This document shows, one piece after another, positions 25,773-34,795 of a stretch of DNA of 51,413 nucleotides. Source of the DNA: Candidatus Hodarchaeota archaeon (GTDB lineage: Archaea > Asgardarchaeota > Heimdallarchaeia > Hodarchaeales > Hodarchaeaceae). A program made the translations under genes and the position numbers. The stretch is from the NCBI GenBank assembly GCA_029856365.1, contig JAHQWW010000017.1:1-51413 (forward strand), in the 5' to 3' direction. The notes below the pieces were generated by a model. It was given only the letters and a program-made list of their open reading frames with translations. It was not told where the DNA came from and did not search any database. Positions within the stretch are counted from its first letter, which is position 1. Each line of letters begins with the position of its first letter.

Positions 25773-26798
25773 TCATCGGACATCTCCGAAGAGTACATTT
25801 CGAGAAATCCTAATTGATTCCTTCCTTTGTCTCATCCGAGAAAATCCCCCCTCAATCCAGTTCTTTGCATCACCAGGACGATCGATTCTTCGGTAAATAG
25901 ACCCAATTGTAAGATATAGTATCGAGTCGTCTTTGAGCTGGTTTGCTCGTATATAGAACTCAATAGCTTTTTCATATTCGAGTATTTGTTGAGAGGTTAG
26001 TGCCTTCCAATAGAAGAGATTACCGATTCTTACTAGAATGGAAGGTTCCACGATCTCTCTTACTGTTTCCTTATCTTCCCCATCTAGCCTAGCTAGAACC
26101 TTCTCATATCGGGAAATCAATGGTAATATCTTTATAAAATCTTCAGGTTTAATAGTTGGGCGCATATAGAAGGCTCCCTCCAATATTGGTGTGTCTGTAA
26201 AAACCATGAATTCATCCAACAATTTAGCCATTGATGTTTGGATTTGAGTTATTTCTCGTATTAGTCCTGAAAGAATCTGATGACGATCATGAACAACTTT
26301 AAGTCGCTCTAAATCCGCAGCAGATTGTTTAATAGCTACAGGAGTACTTGTTCCCTCCCTGGTTGCTACTATGCTTTCAATATTAGTATAAATCTCCTTC
26401 AAAACCTCGGCTGTTAAATTTTCTTGTTTTTTAACAGGTTCGAGGATTCTTGACATTACTCGTTCAATTATTTCATAACTTGATAGCACTTTTTGTTTTG
26501 TCTCACGGAGAAACAGAAGAAAAATAGTGCAATATCGACCAGATGCTTGAATACGAGGATCAACCGAGGTGGAAGAAGAAACCATGAATGGATAAGCTAA
26601 AGCTAATTCCTTGCGACCAGGAACTGGGAAAGAACCATGAAGCTGATTCAATTGATCTTGACTCTCACCTAAACCGAGCGCGGTCATAAGAGAGATACTG
26701 AGTTTCATCGCACTCGTATCATCTAACTTTGAGAGATTAAACTCTGTCATTGGCCCTGTATCTGCCATTACTGTAAGTATTATCCCTTCAAAAAGCAT
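25773..26798 (-). CDS. Longin-like domain plus TPR-like repeats, Asgard-type
   Basis: A 341-residue soluble protein. Residues ~1-115 run MLFEGIILTVMADTGPMTEF, NLSKLDDTSAMKLSISLMTA, a central strand, then YCTIFLLFLRETKQKVLSSYEIIERV. This beta-beta-alpha-beta pattern resembles the longin/roadblock-like domains abundant in Asgard archaea, where they accompany small GTPases. Residues ~120-250 are helical, with coiled-coil potential. Residues ~265-330 look TPR-like (GNLFYWKALTSQQILEYEKA, AIEFYIRANQ, LTIGSIYRRIDRPGDAKNWI). ATG 26798 has GGTG just upstream and is preferred over GTG 26813. It is convergent with the flotillin gene. A GTPase-regulatory or trafficking role is inference only. Confidence 0.6.
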   Translation of the reverse strand: MLFEGIILTVMADTGPMTEFNLSKLDDTSAMKLSISLMTALGLGESQDQLNQLHGSFPVPGRKELALAYPFMVSSSTSVDPRIQASGRYCTIFLLFLRETKQKVLSSYEIIERVMSRILEPVKKQENLTAEVLKEIYTNIESIVATREGTSTPVAIKQSAADLERLKVVHDRHQILSGLIREITQIQTSMAKLLDEFMVFTDTPILEGAFYMRPTIKPEDFIKILPLISRYEKVLARLDGEDKETVREIVEPSILVRIGNLFYWKALTSQQILEYEKAIEFYIRANQLKDDSILYLTIGSIYRRIDRPGDAKNWIEGGFSRMRQRKESIRISRNVLFGDVR

Positions 26799-26867
26799 TC
26801 TTACACCAGACACATAACTGCCTTAAAATACGATCTTGAATTTATTTTTCGTTCTACTTCATCTTGC

Positions 26868-26883
26868 TGTTGTTGGAACAACA
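26868..26883. promoter_or_regulatory. Perfect dyad upstream of the longin-like gene
   Basis: TGTTGTT-GG-AACAACA is a 7-bp-arm perfect palindrome centred about 75 nt upstream of ATG 26798, in the gap between the longin-like gene and the helical protein at 27103. It fits an operator for a dimeric regulator, which is inference. The rest of the gap 26884-27102 shows nothing else. Confidence 0.35.
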
Positions 26884-27102
26884 ATCACTTACGATTGATT
26901 AAAAATGTTTGCAATTCATCGACTTATTGAGAGTGTCAAACTTTTACAGGACTATATCCTTTAAAAACAGCTTTTTTTTAGGGGTCAGTTTTCACAGATT
27001 AATTCTGATAACAACAAGTAGAGGAATTTTTGGTAAATTGCGAGTACTAGCGAAAAAGATTAGGAAAATTCACTCATTTCAGAAAAAAAGCATTTCTGTA
27101 TT

Positions 27103-28671
27103 TTACCCTCTCCTCTTAATTTTAACCTCCTTTCGAGGAGGACTAGGTAAATCGCGTTCGACCCTGCGGAGCTTTTTCCGTGTGAAATCAGTGAGAGCAC
27201 GATTAAATGTCGCTTGATCAGTTGTTACTCTTTTATAACTTCCAAGGGTGGGGGAATATAGGGATTTAACACCCAATTGAAATGTGTTTATTAGATTCCA
27301 AGAATTTCTAATGGCAAGTAAATCGTAAAGGTAGTAAGCAGCATCCATTAATTCAATAGCACGTTTTCTAGTTTCAAGATCTAATTCAAAAACTTGAGGC
27401 CGGTTTAAGATTTCCAAGAGAACTTGGATAAGTTCGACAATTTCATCAAGATCAACCTGTAATGGTTCTTTTTTCTCAAAATATGTTATCAATAGGTTGA
27501 ATTCGGTTATTAATCGGTCTAGTTGGTATTTCAACAACTTTGTACTTCTTACAAACTTTCGTTTATCCAATTTTCGTATCAATAGTTTTATATTACGAAG
27601 AGACGACTCAGGCTTAGAGGTTTTAAACCCTAAGCGTTTTAAAAATCGTGCTAACCTTCCATCAACACGTAATTGTTTTGCCATTTCTTTAGTTGTACTA
27701 ATTCCTTGTTGTTGATGTCGCTCTAATATCTCCTTTATGAAAGTTGTATTAATGTCATCAGCCTTCCCTAATACAGAAAGTAAATAATATGCTTCGAGCA
27801 TGCGAGTCGGGTCTTCTATCTTTTGAACATCTTTCCTCAAAAATGAACTCAAAACTAGACGGTCACTCTCAGATAAAAGGTCTAATTTCCCTAGGCGATG
27901 AATTAGGAAACAGAAAGAAATTACTGAATCTTCAATGAGAGATGTATCTACACCATCATTTATCATTTTAAAGATGAATTCAGAAACTAAATTTTCCAAC
28001 TCTTCATTTGATCCTCCTCCTACTAACAACGTTGAAATATCCATCAATGTACTCAAGCTATTAATTTCGTCACTAGAGTTGGTAAATTTTTGTACTATAC
28101 GAGAGATTTGCATTTCTCCTTCTGTGTTAACTCTTTTTATAAATTCAAATTCTTTTAGGGTATTAAAAACATCTGATGACACTTGTTTCTCTTCTGTGAG
28201 TTCAGTTAGTACTTTTTGAGATGAATCGTGACCTTGAAGACTTCCGTCTAAAAGTCCACTTAACAATTCCTCTGGAATCTCCTCAATACTCTCTTTAACA
28301 AGGCTATATGCTAGAGGAATGGAAATCTTTTCAAGTAATGACTCAACATTATCCAATTTAATCAATATTTGTTGGTGTTCATCACTTAGTTTTTGAGCGC
28401 TGTTAATAATTAGTTGATCCAAGTCCTTACGAGGAGAATAGGCGGATAATTCTTCATAAATTATCTGTCGTATTTCCTCCATATTTTCATTGTTCAATTT
28501 CTTCTTTAGAAAATCTTTCCCAAACTTTGTCTCAATTTTTGAGTCTAGTCGTTCTATCAAAAAGGATTTTGCTAGCTTTCTTTTAGCCATACTAGCAGTA
28601 TAGTCTGTAACAACCTGTCTGACCAAAGCAAAAACGGTTAACCCAACAAAAGGTAAGAAAGGAGCGACCAC
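27103..28671 (-). CDS. Large alpha-helical protein with N-terminal membrane anchor, unknown
   Basis: A 522-residue protein that I do not recognise. The first ~20 residues (VAPFLPFVGLTVFALVRQVV) could be a membrane anchor. The rest is predominantly helical and charged, with leucine-rich amphipathic helices (IFKMINDGVDTSLIEDSVIS, EILERHQQQGISTTKEMAKQ). It is followed by a segment of basic helices (~340-400) and ends in a basic tail. The start is GTG 28671. It shares orientation with the longin-like gene downstream, separated by ~300 bp. It may act as a scaffold or membrane-peripheral factor, but no function can be assigned. Confidence 0.6.
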   Translation of the reverse strand: MVAPFLPFVGLTVFALVRQVVTDYTASMAKRKLAKSFLIERLDSKIETKFGKDFLKKKLNNENMEEIRQIIYEELSAYSPRKDLDQLIINSAQKLSDEHQQILIKLDNVESLLEKISIPLAYSLVKESIEEIPEELLSGLLDGSLQGHDSSQKVLTELTEEKQVSSDVFNTLKEFEFIKRVNTEGEMQISRIVQKFTNSSDEINSLSTLMDISTLLVGGGSNEELENLVSEFIFKMINDGVDTSLIEDSVISFCFLIHRLGKLDLLSESDRLVLSSFLRKDVQKIEDPTRMLEAYYLLSVLGKADDINTTFIKEILERHQQQGISTTKEMAKQLRVDGRLARFLKRLGFKTSKPESSLRNIKLLIRKLDKRKFVRSTKLLKYQLDRLITEFNLLITYFEKKEPLQVDLDEIVELIQVLLEILNRPQVFELDLETRKRAIELMDAAYYLYDLLAIRNSWNLINTFQLGVKSLYSPTLGSYKRVTTDQATFNRALTDFTRKKLRRVERDLPSPPRKEVKIKRRG

Positions 28672-28828
28672 AGCTTTTCACTGAGAATCAATATATCAAA
28701 ATCATTTTAAAATATATTCAATCCTTTCTTGGATCAGTAAAATCTTTTCGTATTTATCAATTGAATTGTTACTTTTCAACTCTATTCAAAATGAAAGAGA
28801 TTCAAACAGCTATCAGAGGATTTAACTG

Positions 28829-29671
28829 ATGAAAAAATATTCAACGCAAGATTTATGGATCCGTGTTATTCTCTTTTTCGCCATTTGCGTGATTTTAATC
28901 TTTAGTTTTCAAGGATTTGTACTTCGCTTCGTAAGAACTCTTTTTAATGATGGAAATGCTTATCCCGAGACCTTAGAGATTAATCTTGTCCGTGCAATGA
29001 ACGGAATTGTTGGTATTGGCTTAGTTTACATCTTTTTGCAGTTTGACAGGAAAAAAATGAGCGAATCAGGATTATCTTGGGATAAGAAGTTTGGATGGGA
29101 ATGGATTCTCCTTAGTATCCCGATTACCATTGCTGGATTTATCCCAACCATTTTAATCGAAAATACATTCGAAATTGTTGTAGTTGAAGGACTTCTTGAC
29201 ATTGTAGGAATCCTATTATCTCTTATAATAGCTTTTTTCGCATTTGGAGTTGGAGAAGAACTTCTATTTCGTGGTTATCTACAAACCATTCTGGAGACAA
29301 AATACTCATTCATTTTCTCAGCTATTGTTTCTGCGGCTTTATTTGGTCTTTTACACCTTTTGTTATTAGCACCAGGAGGTAGATTGGAAGATATGTTTGC
29401 TATCCTTTTCAGTGCATTTACGATGGGATTAACCTTCTCCTATGTCTTCAAAACTACAAACCATAATTTAATTTTCCCTATTGCAATTCATGGGTTTTGG
29501 GATTTTTTTTATTTCGCGTTTCAAGCTGAAACTACTTATGAAACATTCTTTCATACTATCGTTGGAATTGTTGCTTCAATTATTGGTGCTGTGGTAATTT
29601 TCCTTCTTGTTTACCTCTATTCAACCAAACGTACCTTTGCAAAAGTTAATGTCGATTACTCCCCCGAGTGA
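28829..29671 (+). CDS. CPBP-family intramembrane glutamic protease (CAAX/Rce1-like)
   Basis: A 280-residue membrane protein with ~8 helices. CPBP motifs are EELLFRGYL (E143, E144, R148), LFGLLHLLLL (His 176) and AIHGFWDFFYF near 223-233. These match motifs 1-3 of the ABI/CAAX protease family. Members process prenylated proteins, act in bacteriocin immunity, or have unknown roles; the substrate here is unknown. Its stop overlaps the possible GTG start of the next gene, implying co-expression with the nitrilase-family hydrolase. Confidence 0.88.
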   Translation: MKKYSTQDLWIRVILFFAICVILIFSFQGFVLRFVRTLFNDGNAYPETLEINLVRAMNGIVGIGLVYIFLQFDRKKMSESGLSWDKKFGWEWILLSIPITIAGFIPTILIENTFEIVVVEGLLDIVGILLSLIIAFFAFGVGEELLFRGYLQTILETKYSFIFSAIVSAALFGLLHLLLLAPGGRLEDMFAILFSAFTMGLTFSYVFKTTNHNLIFPIAIHGFWDFFYFAFQAETTYETFFHTIVGIVASIIGAVVIFLLVYLYSTKRTFAKVNVDYSPE

Positions 29672-30495
29672 GTTTGGAACCAGACATGAAGCAAACACAA
29701 GTCTCTCTAATTCAGATGGACATTGAATTCGGTAAAAAAGAGGAAAACCTCAAAAAAGTGAACTCATTAATTGAAAAAGCTTTTTCACAAGTATCTCCCG
29801 AGATTCCTCACATTGTTTGTTTACCTGAACTGTTTTCTACAGGATATGATCTTGACAACGTCCATTTACACGCTGAATCAATTCCAGAAGGGGAGACTAC
29901 AACATTTCTTGCACAAATGGCTAAAGACTTCTCGTCTGTGCTTGTAGCCAGCTATATTGAGAACAAAGAGGACAAGTATTTCAATACAGCTGTGGTCATT
30001 GATGAAAATGGAGTTTTTCTCGGAAAATACCGCAAAATCCATTTGTTTCCTCCAATGAATGAACCAACAGTCTTCTCCATTGGAGGATTTACTCACTCTA
30101 GTGTTTCTTTCAAGATAAATAGTGGAAATTTAGGTCTATTGATTTGTTATGATTTGAGATTTCCAGAGTTGAGTCGTCGAGTGGCGCTGGAAGGTAATAC
30201 TGAGTTTTTGATATATTTAGCTGAATTTCCATACCCGAAATATGAAGTTTGGAAAACACTTTTACAAGCAAGAGCAATTGAGAATCAATTGTTTGTGTGT
30301 GGTGTAAATCGTGTTGGAAGTGATCCAAACTCAAAGTTTTTCGGACACTCATTAATTTATGACCCTGGTGGAAATAATCTAATAGAAGGTACAGAAAAAG
30401 AGGAAGTTCTTACAGGGAATCTCGATCCATCAGTTTTACTTGAGGTTAGATCTTCTCTTCCTTCCTTACAACATAGGCAAACAAATTATTATTGA
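29668..30495 (+). CDS. Nitrilase-superfamily carbon-nitrogen hydrolase
   Basis: An amidohydrolase of up to 275 residues. The triad is E54 in VCLPELFSTGYD, K123 in YRKIHLFPP, and C160 in LLICYDLRFPELSR, counted from GTG 29668. The pattern resembles omega-amidase/Nit2 or N-carbamoyl-type hydrolases (YDLRFPE). Start is GTG 29668, overlapping the CPBP stop by 4 nt, or ATG 29686 with GGA upstream. It is a different subfamily from the nitrilase next to nadE, being closer to a Nit2-like omega-amidase. The substrate is unproven. Confidence 0.87.
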   Translation: MSLEPDMKQTQVSLIQMDIEFGKKEENLKKVNSLIEKAFSQVSPEIPHIVCLPELFSTGYDLDNVHLHAESIPEGETTTFLAQMAKDFSSVLVASYIENKEDKYFNTAVVIDENGVFLGKYRKIHLFPPMNEPTVFSIGGFTHSSVSFKINSGNLGLLICYDLRFPELSRRVALEGNTEFLIYLAEFPYPKYEVWKTLLQARAIENQLFVCGVNRVGSDPNSKFFGHSLIYDPGGNNLIEGTEKEEVLTGNLDPSVLLEVRSSLPSLQHRQTNYY

Positions 30496-30503
30496 AAATC
30501 ATC

Positions 30504-32678
30504 TTAGATTTCTAGAGAAGATCCTAAAGATGGAATGTAATAGTCTTGACGAGAAAATTCCTTTAATTTTCGAACTTTTTCAGTAGTGAAAGGATCTTTA
30601 GTTAGAGAACCAAGATGAACAAGAACTTTTTTACCTTTAATAGACTCTAAGTAAGATGAAAGTGTTTCACTCGAGGAATGACTACTAAATCTCGTGAATA
30701 CTATTTTTTGTCTATACTGTGGCTCCAATTCATGTAACAATCTGTAACCCAATGTATTTTTAGCTAAAAATCCACAGAGAATAATGGTAGTATTAGGATC
30801 GTTTTTACTCTCCTCTACCAACTCTCTCGCATATCCGCCACTTAACATCCCACCTCCAGTTATCACCACCTCATCATCAAAAGGTTGTACTAGATGATCA
30901 CTCAAATGTCCCTTAGTTTTCAATCCAGAGATTCGGGCAACTTTAGTGGCCATCCCTAGCAAAGAAATCTTTCGTTCTTTTGTTAATCCGGCTTTTTCTA
31001 GTTTAATCATTACTTCCTGTGCTCTACCCACGCTAAATGCAGGAATGATCACACGATCATCCTCCTTCACCGCCTTAAAAAGTAATTGATCTCTTTTTCT
31101 TGGATCAAAAGCAGGTTGACCATAATATGTACCATCAATTATTGAAAGATCCGCATCATTAGGAAGCTGGGGTGTCTCCACAAAAAGTGCAGTGGAATCT
31201 AAGTTCATATCTCCAGAAAAAAGAATTCGCTTGCTTCCACATTCAACAAGATAGGCAAAAGAACCTTGAATATGATATGCAGGAATGGGTTTGATCACAA
31301 TATCTGGAGTAAATTGATATTCTTCTCCTGCTTTAATGGTTACATATCTATCTAACATTTGATAAACATATGCTGACCGAGAGAGATATTTGAACCGATG
31401 ATCAGCTTCTCTGATTGCATCACTAGTATTCTTTTTCATTAATTCAAGATTATCAACAAGAAGAAAATTAGCAAAATTTTTAGTCATTCCACTACCGAAC
31501 ACACATCCCTTGTATCCTTGTGCATAGAGATAGGGGATAGCTCCGATATGGTCTAGATGAGCGTGTGTTACTAATATCGCATCTAAATATTCCAAAGACT
31601 CATTCCAATAAGGAATTTGATAATTAGCTACTGACATTCCATAGTCAATAAGAATAGTCGATTGAGGAGTAGATATCAAAATACCCATTGTGCCAATTTG
31701 AGCTCCTCCTAGAAAGGTTATTTTTATTTTCACTTCTTTGTGACTTAAAATTGGGTAGCCTAACTTCTCTACATAAGTTTGTAACATTTCTGGGGGAATT
31801 TTTGAACTTAAATCATTTGATTTTACTTCATGAGGTTTTAGAAAAGCTGAGAATGGTTTTATGAATGAATTAAATACCAGCGGTATTGAACTGAGATTAT
31901 TACTATTTAATGCACCCTTAAGATCAGCAACTAGCTCATTAACAGTGCTTGATACTCTTGGTTTCCATGATTTGATGAAATGATTGACTTTTATTCTTTC
32001 CAATTTAAACAAGGTCTCATGATCTAACCAATCCTTTAAGATAGGAAGATTTCTATCATAGTTCAGCTGCTCAGCCATTTCATCTAGATATTCTGGATAG
32101 CGTTGCATTGTAGCGATTGGTTGTTCAAAAAAGTCATTTATTTCAGATTTCAACTCGGGAAAGAACTCTAACAGATCATTTTTCAGCTTATCTGTAACAA
32201 CTAAAGGAATCCCTAGAAATTCCAAGAGAAGATTAAAAACACTAAGAACTTGAGAACCAACACTTCGTACCCGGAGATAATGCAGAAGATTCTCATTTAA
32301 CTTGAACATTAAATTTGCGTAATCCTCTACATTGGTATAAAGAAAACGGATAATAGTTCTATAATCCTCTAAATCTAACAATCCAGTCAACAAAGCTATT
32401 CCAGCAAGTTCAAGACTGTTATCGTAATTCTTAGTAAGGAATGACGTTTCTGTATAATCATTGCGGAAAAGCTCATGAAATTTTTCCCAAATTTTATTCT
32501 CTAAAGGAAATAACTCTGGAGGAAAAATTTTTCGATCCTTAATTAAACAAAAGATTTGGAACCTTTGAGATAAGGATAATCCTTCAATTTCTATTGTCAA
32601 ATCATTGAATTCTTCTGAGTTCAAGTCCTTCTTCAAATACTCAATGATTTTCTGAACACGAGGATCAGGAAAATCCAT
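30504..32678 (-). CDS. Beta-CASP metallo-beta-lactamase nuclease with long helical N-terminal extension
   Basis: A 724-residue protein. Residues ~1-315 are helical with no domain I recognise. The metallo-beta-lactamase fold starts near KIKITFLGGAQIGTMGILIS. Metal motifs are THAHLDHIGAIPYL near 370, FSGDMNLDS near 488, and a motif A equivalent IDGTYYGQPAFDPRKRD near 513. The beta-CASP part has ITGGGMLSGGYARELV, LCGFLAKNTLGYRLL, SSHSSSETLSSYL (motif B His) and VLVHLGSL (motif C His). This is a complete active site for an RNA endo/exonuclease of the archaeal CPSF/RNase J superfamily. KH domains, typical of aCPSF1, are absent. The extension may give substrate or partner specificity. It is in the same orientation as the ATPase upstream. 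Confidence 0.82.
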   Translation of the reverse strand: MDFPDPRVQKIIEYLKKDLNSEEFNDLTIEIEGLSLSQRFQIFCLIKDRKIFPPELFPLENKIWEKFHELFRNDYTETSFLTKNYDNSLELAGIALLTGLLDLEDYRTIIRFLYTNVEDYANLMFKLNENLLHYLRVRSVGSQVLSVFNLLLEFLGIPLVVTDKLKNDLLEFFPELKSEINDFFEQPIATMQRYPEYLDEMAEQLNYDRNLPILKDWLDHETLFKLERIKVNHFIKSWKPRVSSTVNELVADLKGALNSNNLSSIPLVFNSFIKPFSAFLKPHEVKSNDLSSKIPPEMLQTYVEKLGYPILSHKEVKIKITFLGGAQIGTMGILISTPQSTILIDYGMSVANYQIPYWNESLEYLDAILVTHAHLDHIGAIPYLYAQGYKGCVFGSGMTKNFANFLLVDNLELMKKNTSDAIREADHRFKYLSRSAYVYQMLDRYVTIKAGEEYQFTPDIVIKPIPAYHIQGSFAYLVECGSKRILFSGDMNLDSTALFVETPQLPNDADLSIIDGTYYGQPAFDPRKRDQLLFKAVKEDDRVIIPAFSVGRAQEVMIKLEKAGLTKERKISLLGMATKVARISGLKTKGHLSDHLVQPFDDEVVITGGGMLSGGYARELVEESKNDPNTTIILCGFLAKNTLGYRLLHELEPQYRQKIVFTRFSSHSSSETLSSYLESIKGKKVLVHLGSLTKDPFTTEKVRKLKEFSRQDYYIPSLGSSLEI

Positions 32679-32749
32679 AGAATCAATCCTTCTTCTTTAA
32701 GAAAGGGGAAAATTCAGCTTGCTTTCAAAAGACTTTCGCGCTTCAATCC

Positions 32750-34162
32750 TTAAATTATAGGTGTTAGCTTATAATCAATGTAACCCTTAGAAAGGATAGG
32801 TGAAATTGCATAATACTCTGTCGCTGGAATAATCCCCTCTAGAACCAACGCACGATTTATTAGATCTAGTTTCCAGTGTGAAGTCGCGGCCGTTGTTCCT
32901 CCTCGGAACTCTTGGTTTTCTTTAAGCCACCCGACGATTACATCTCCTTCTAATCGTGCCTTGGATACTGTGATTGCGATAAATTCATTGAGTGCTGGTA
33001 TTCCATACTTGTTCTCTAGAGTGTCCAATCCGAGATTTATCAGGAATGGCCCACCAATTTCCTTCCGTAAAGATTGTTTGGATATTTCAAGGATATCGAG
33101 TAATTGGTCAATTTTATCAGGTAGTTCGAATCTGTTGGATGTTTTTTCTGGTACAAATCGTTCGATATTTACGGTTTGTTCGATCCACTTTTTACTCCCA
33201 GTAAAAACATCGAGGTAGGGTTGATTTGAATCAAAACTAACTCCCTCACGGAAAATAGTAATTGCTGGCCGTTTATTGTTTAAATGATTGGTGATCAAAG
33301 GCATGAAAACGATGTCCAGAGCATCTCCAATAGTAGTAGTCACTTCAAAAAGATTCCAGGAACCTCGTTCAAGGCCACCTCCAAGGAGATCATCAAATCC
33401 AATAGAGCCAGTAGAGAGATGATGGTCATCGGGGTCAGTTATGACTTCAGATTTCAGAATAATTGCAGGAAAACGGTATTTAAATGGATAAAAAGTCATT
33501 AACCGTCCTTTTGCTAAAGAAGTTAGATATGTTTCATTGTATATTTCTCTACCCCGCATTTTATGGAAACTTAATTCACGAATCCGTCGGGAAATACCAT
33601 GAGTAGAAGTGATTGTTCTCTTACTAAGAACGGTTATACCATCGACAGTCCAGTCTAGGCTTGTAGCTTGTACACCTTCTACAACAAAAATGATTTTTGA
33701 AGTTTCTGCTCGTAAATGTTGGACTATTGCAGATGCCCAATGACTAATTTGACTTTCAGACAAATTAACTATTAGCGCGTTCCAACTGTCTATAGCAATA
33801 ACTTTGTTTGAGAGATCAGCTCCTAAAGTAAAAAGTTGTTGTACAAATTCAGGTATTGTCTCAAATTTCATTTTTGATATGTTATTGTTGGATGTTTGCG
33901 ACCCTGATCTTGTTGCATCAACAAAAAAGGGATATTTCCGATTTTCAGGGATTTCGTCTAATACCCAAGGGAAATCCTGCATTACAACTTCAGGACTGAT
34001 ACGTGTGCTAATGAAAAACGAATTTGGGAGGTGACTCACCAATTCTAAAGATAAGCTCGACTTTCCTGTTCCAGGAAGTCCTTTAATAAGAAGAGAGTAG
34101 CCTTGATCCATCTCACTTAATTCAGGAAATTCAGGAGGCATAGTACCTCTATATTTTGTCAT
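32750..34162 (-). CDS. KaiC/GvpD-like tandem RecA-fold ATPase, second P-loop degenerate
   Basis: A 470-residue protein with two RecA-like halves. The first has Walker A GLPGTGKSS (28-36) and Walker B VIAIDSW (121-127). The second begins with the KaiC-type motif GSIGFDDLLGGGLERGSWNL (252-271), but the expected GxxGxGKT is FEVTTTIGDA, so nucleotide binding there is probably lost. The layout resembles KaiC/RadA-like signalling ATPases and the GvpD family. It lies ~70 nt upstream of the beta-CASP nuclease on the same strand, suggesting a functional link, perhaps in RNA or stress control. No specific function can be assigned. Confidence 0.75.
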   Translation of the reverse strand: MTKYRGTMPPEFPELSEMDQGYSLLIKGLPGTGKSSLSLELVSHLPNSFFISTRISPEVVMQDFPWVLDEIPENRKYPFFVDATRSGSQTSNNNISKMKFETIPEFVQQLFTLGADLSNKVIAIDSWNALIVNLSESQISHWASAIVQHLRAETSKIIFVVEGVQATSLDWTVDGITVLSKRTITSTHGISRRIRELSFHKMRGREIYNETYLTSLAKGRLMTFYPFKYRFPAIILKSEVITDPDDHHLSTGSIGFDDLLGGGLERGSWNLFEVTTTIGDALDIVFMPLITNHLNNKRPAITIFREGVSFDSNQPYLDVFTGSKKWIEQTVNIERFVPEKTSNRFELPDKIDQLLDILEISKQSLRKEIGGPFLINLGLDTLENKYGIPALNEFIAITVSKARLEGDVIVGWLKENQEFRGGTTAATSHWKLDLINRALVLEGIIPATEYYAISPILSKGYIDYKLTPII

Positions 34163-34225
34163 TGGGATTCTCTCATTTACTTAAAATCATTGTGTTTCAA
34201 ATGAAAGTCACACTTAATCCTATTT

Positions 34226-34534
34226 TCATTCATTTATAACCTCTTGAAGTGAATCAAGATCATGGAAAAGCGTAACGTTGTTAAACGTTGGTGAAGGAAG
34301 GTGGTTAATTGGATCAAAAATAATTATGTTCTTTTTGTATTTTCGAGTCATTTCCCGTTCAGCAGCCAAGATACCATTAAGACTCTTTGAAACACCCAAG
34401 TGGTAATTTTTCTTACGAAATCGGCTTTTTGACTTTAGATCTAAAACCATAAATGTTTTGCGTGATACTATAGATTCAATCTCAAATCCACAAAATGTTG
34501 TAACTGATCGTATTTGATTCACAAGTTCCTTCAT
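34226..34534 (-). CDS. Small protein of unknown function, 102 residues
   Basis: I do not recognise this protein. It has an alpha/beta pattern (MKELVNQIRSVTTFCGFEIE, MVLDLKSKSRFRKKNYHLG, a helix, then KKNIIIFDPINHLP). The E...D-L-K spacing near residues 17-35 is loosely like a PD-(D/E)XK nuclease core, but too little remains to call it one. ATG 34534 has AAGTGAT upstream; GTG 34543 is the longer alternative. It lies ~60 nt upstream of the KaiC/GvpD-like gene on the same strand. Confidence 0.55.
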   Translation of the reverse strand: MKELVNQIRSVTTFCGFEIESIVSRKTFMVLDLKSKSRFRKKNYHLGVSKSLNGILAAEREMTRKYKKNIIIFDPINHLPSPTFNNVTLFHDLDSLQEVINE

Positions 34535-34795
34535 TTCTATCACTTCATATTTAAAGATATAATAAACAGTTAATCAATCTATTCCCTTAATATTGCCAAT
34601 TATTTAGTGTATTGAATTCCTATTAATTATGTGTTATCATGAATTTAAAAATGTTCTAATAAAATCCTCCGAATTATCATATAAAACTTCAGAAAAAGGT
34701 ATGTATATCCCAACGAAATTTTAGTTCATTCCTTGTCTGATTTTACTATCATCTAAAAAGAATAAATATGAAATTCCTTTGGATATATGATTATC

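Noticed and set aside
27103..27217. Plus-strand ORF over the end of the 522-residue helical gene
   Set aside because: It is antisense to a much longer ORF and has no features of its own.
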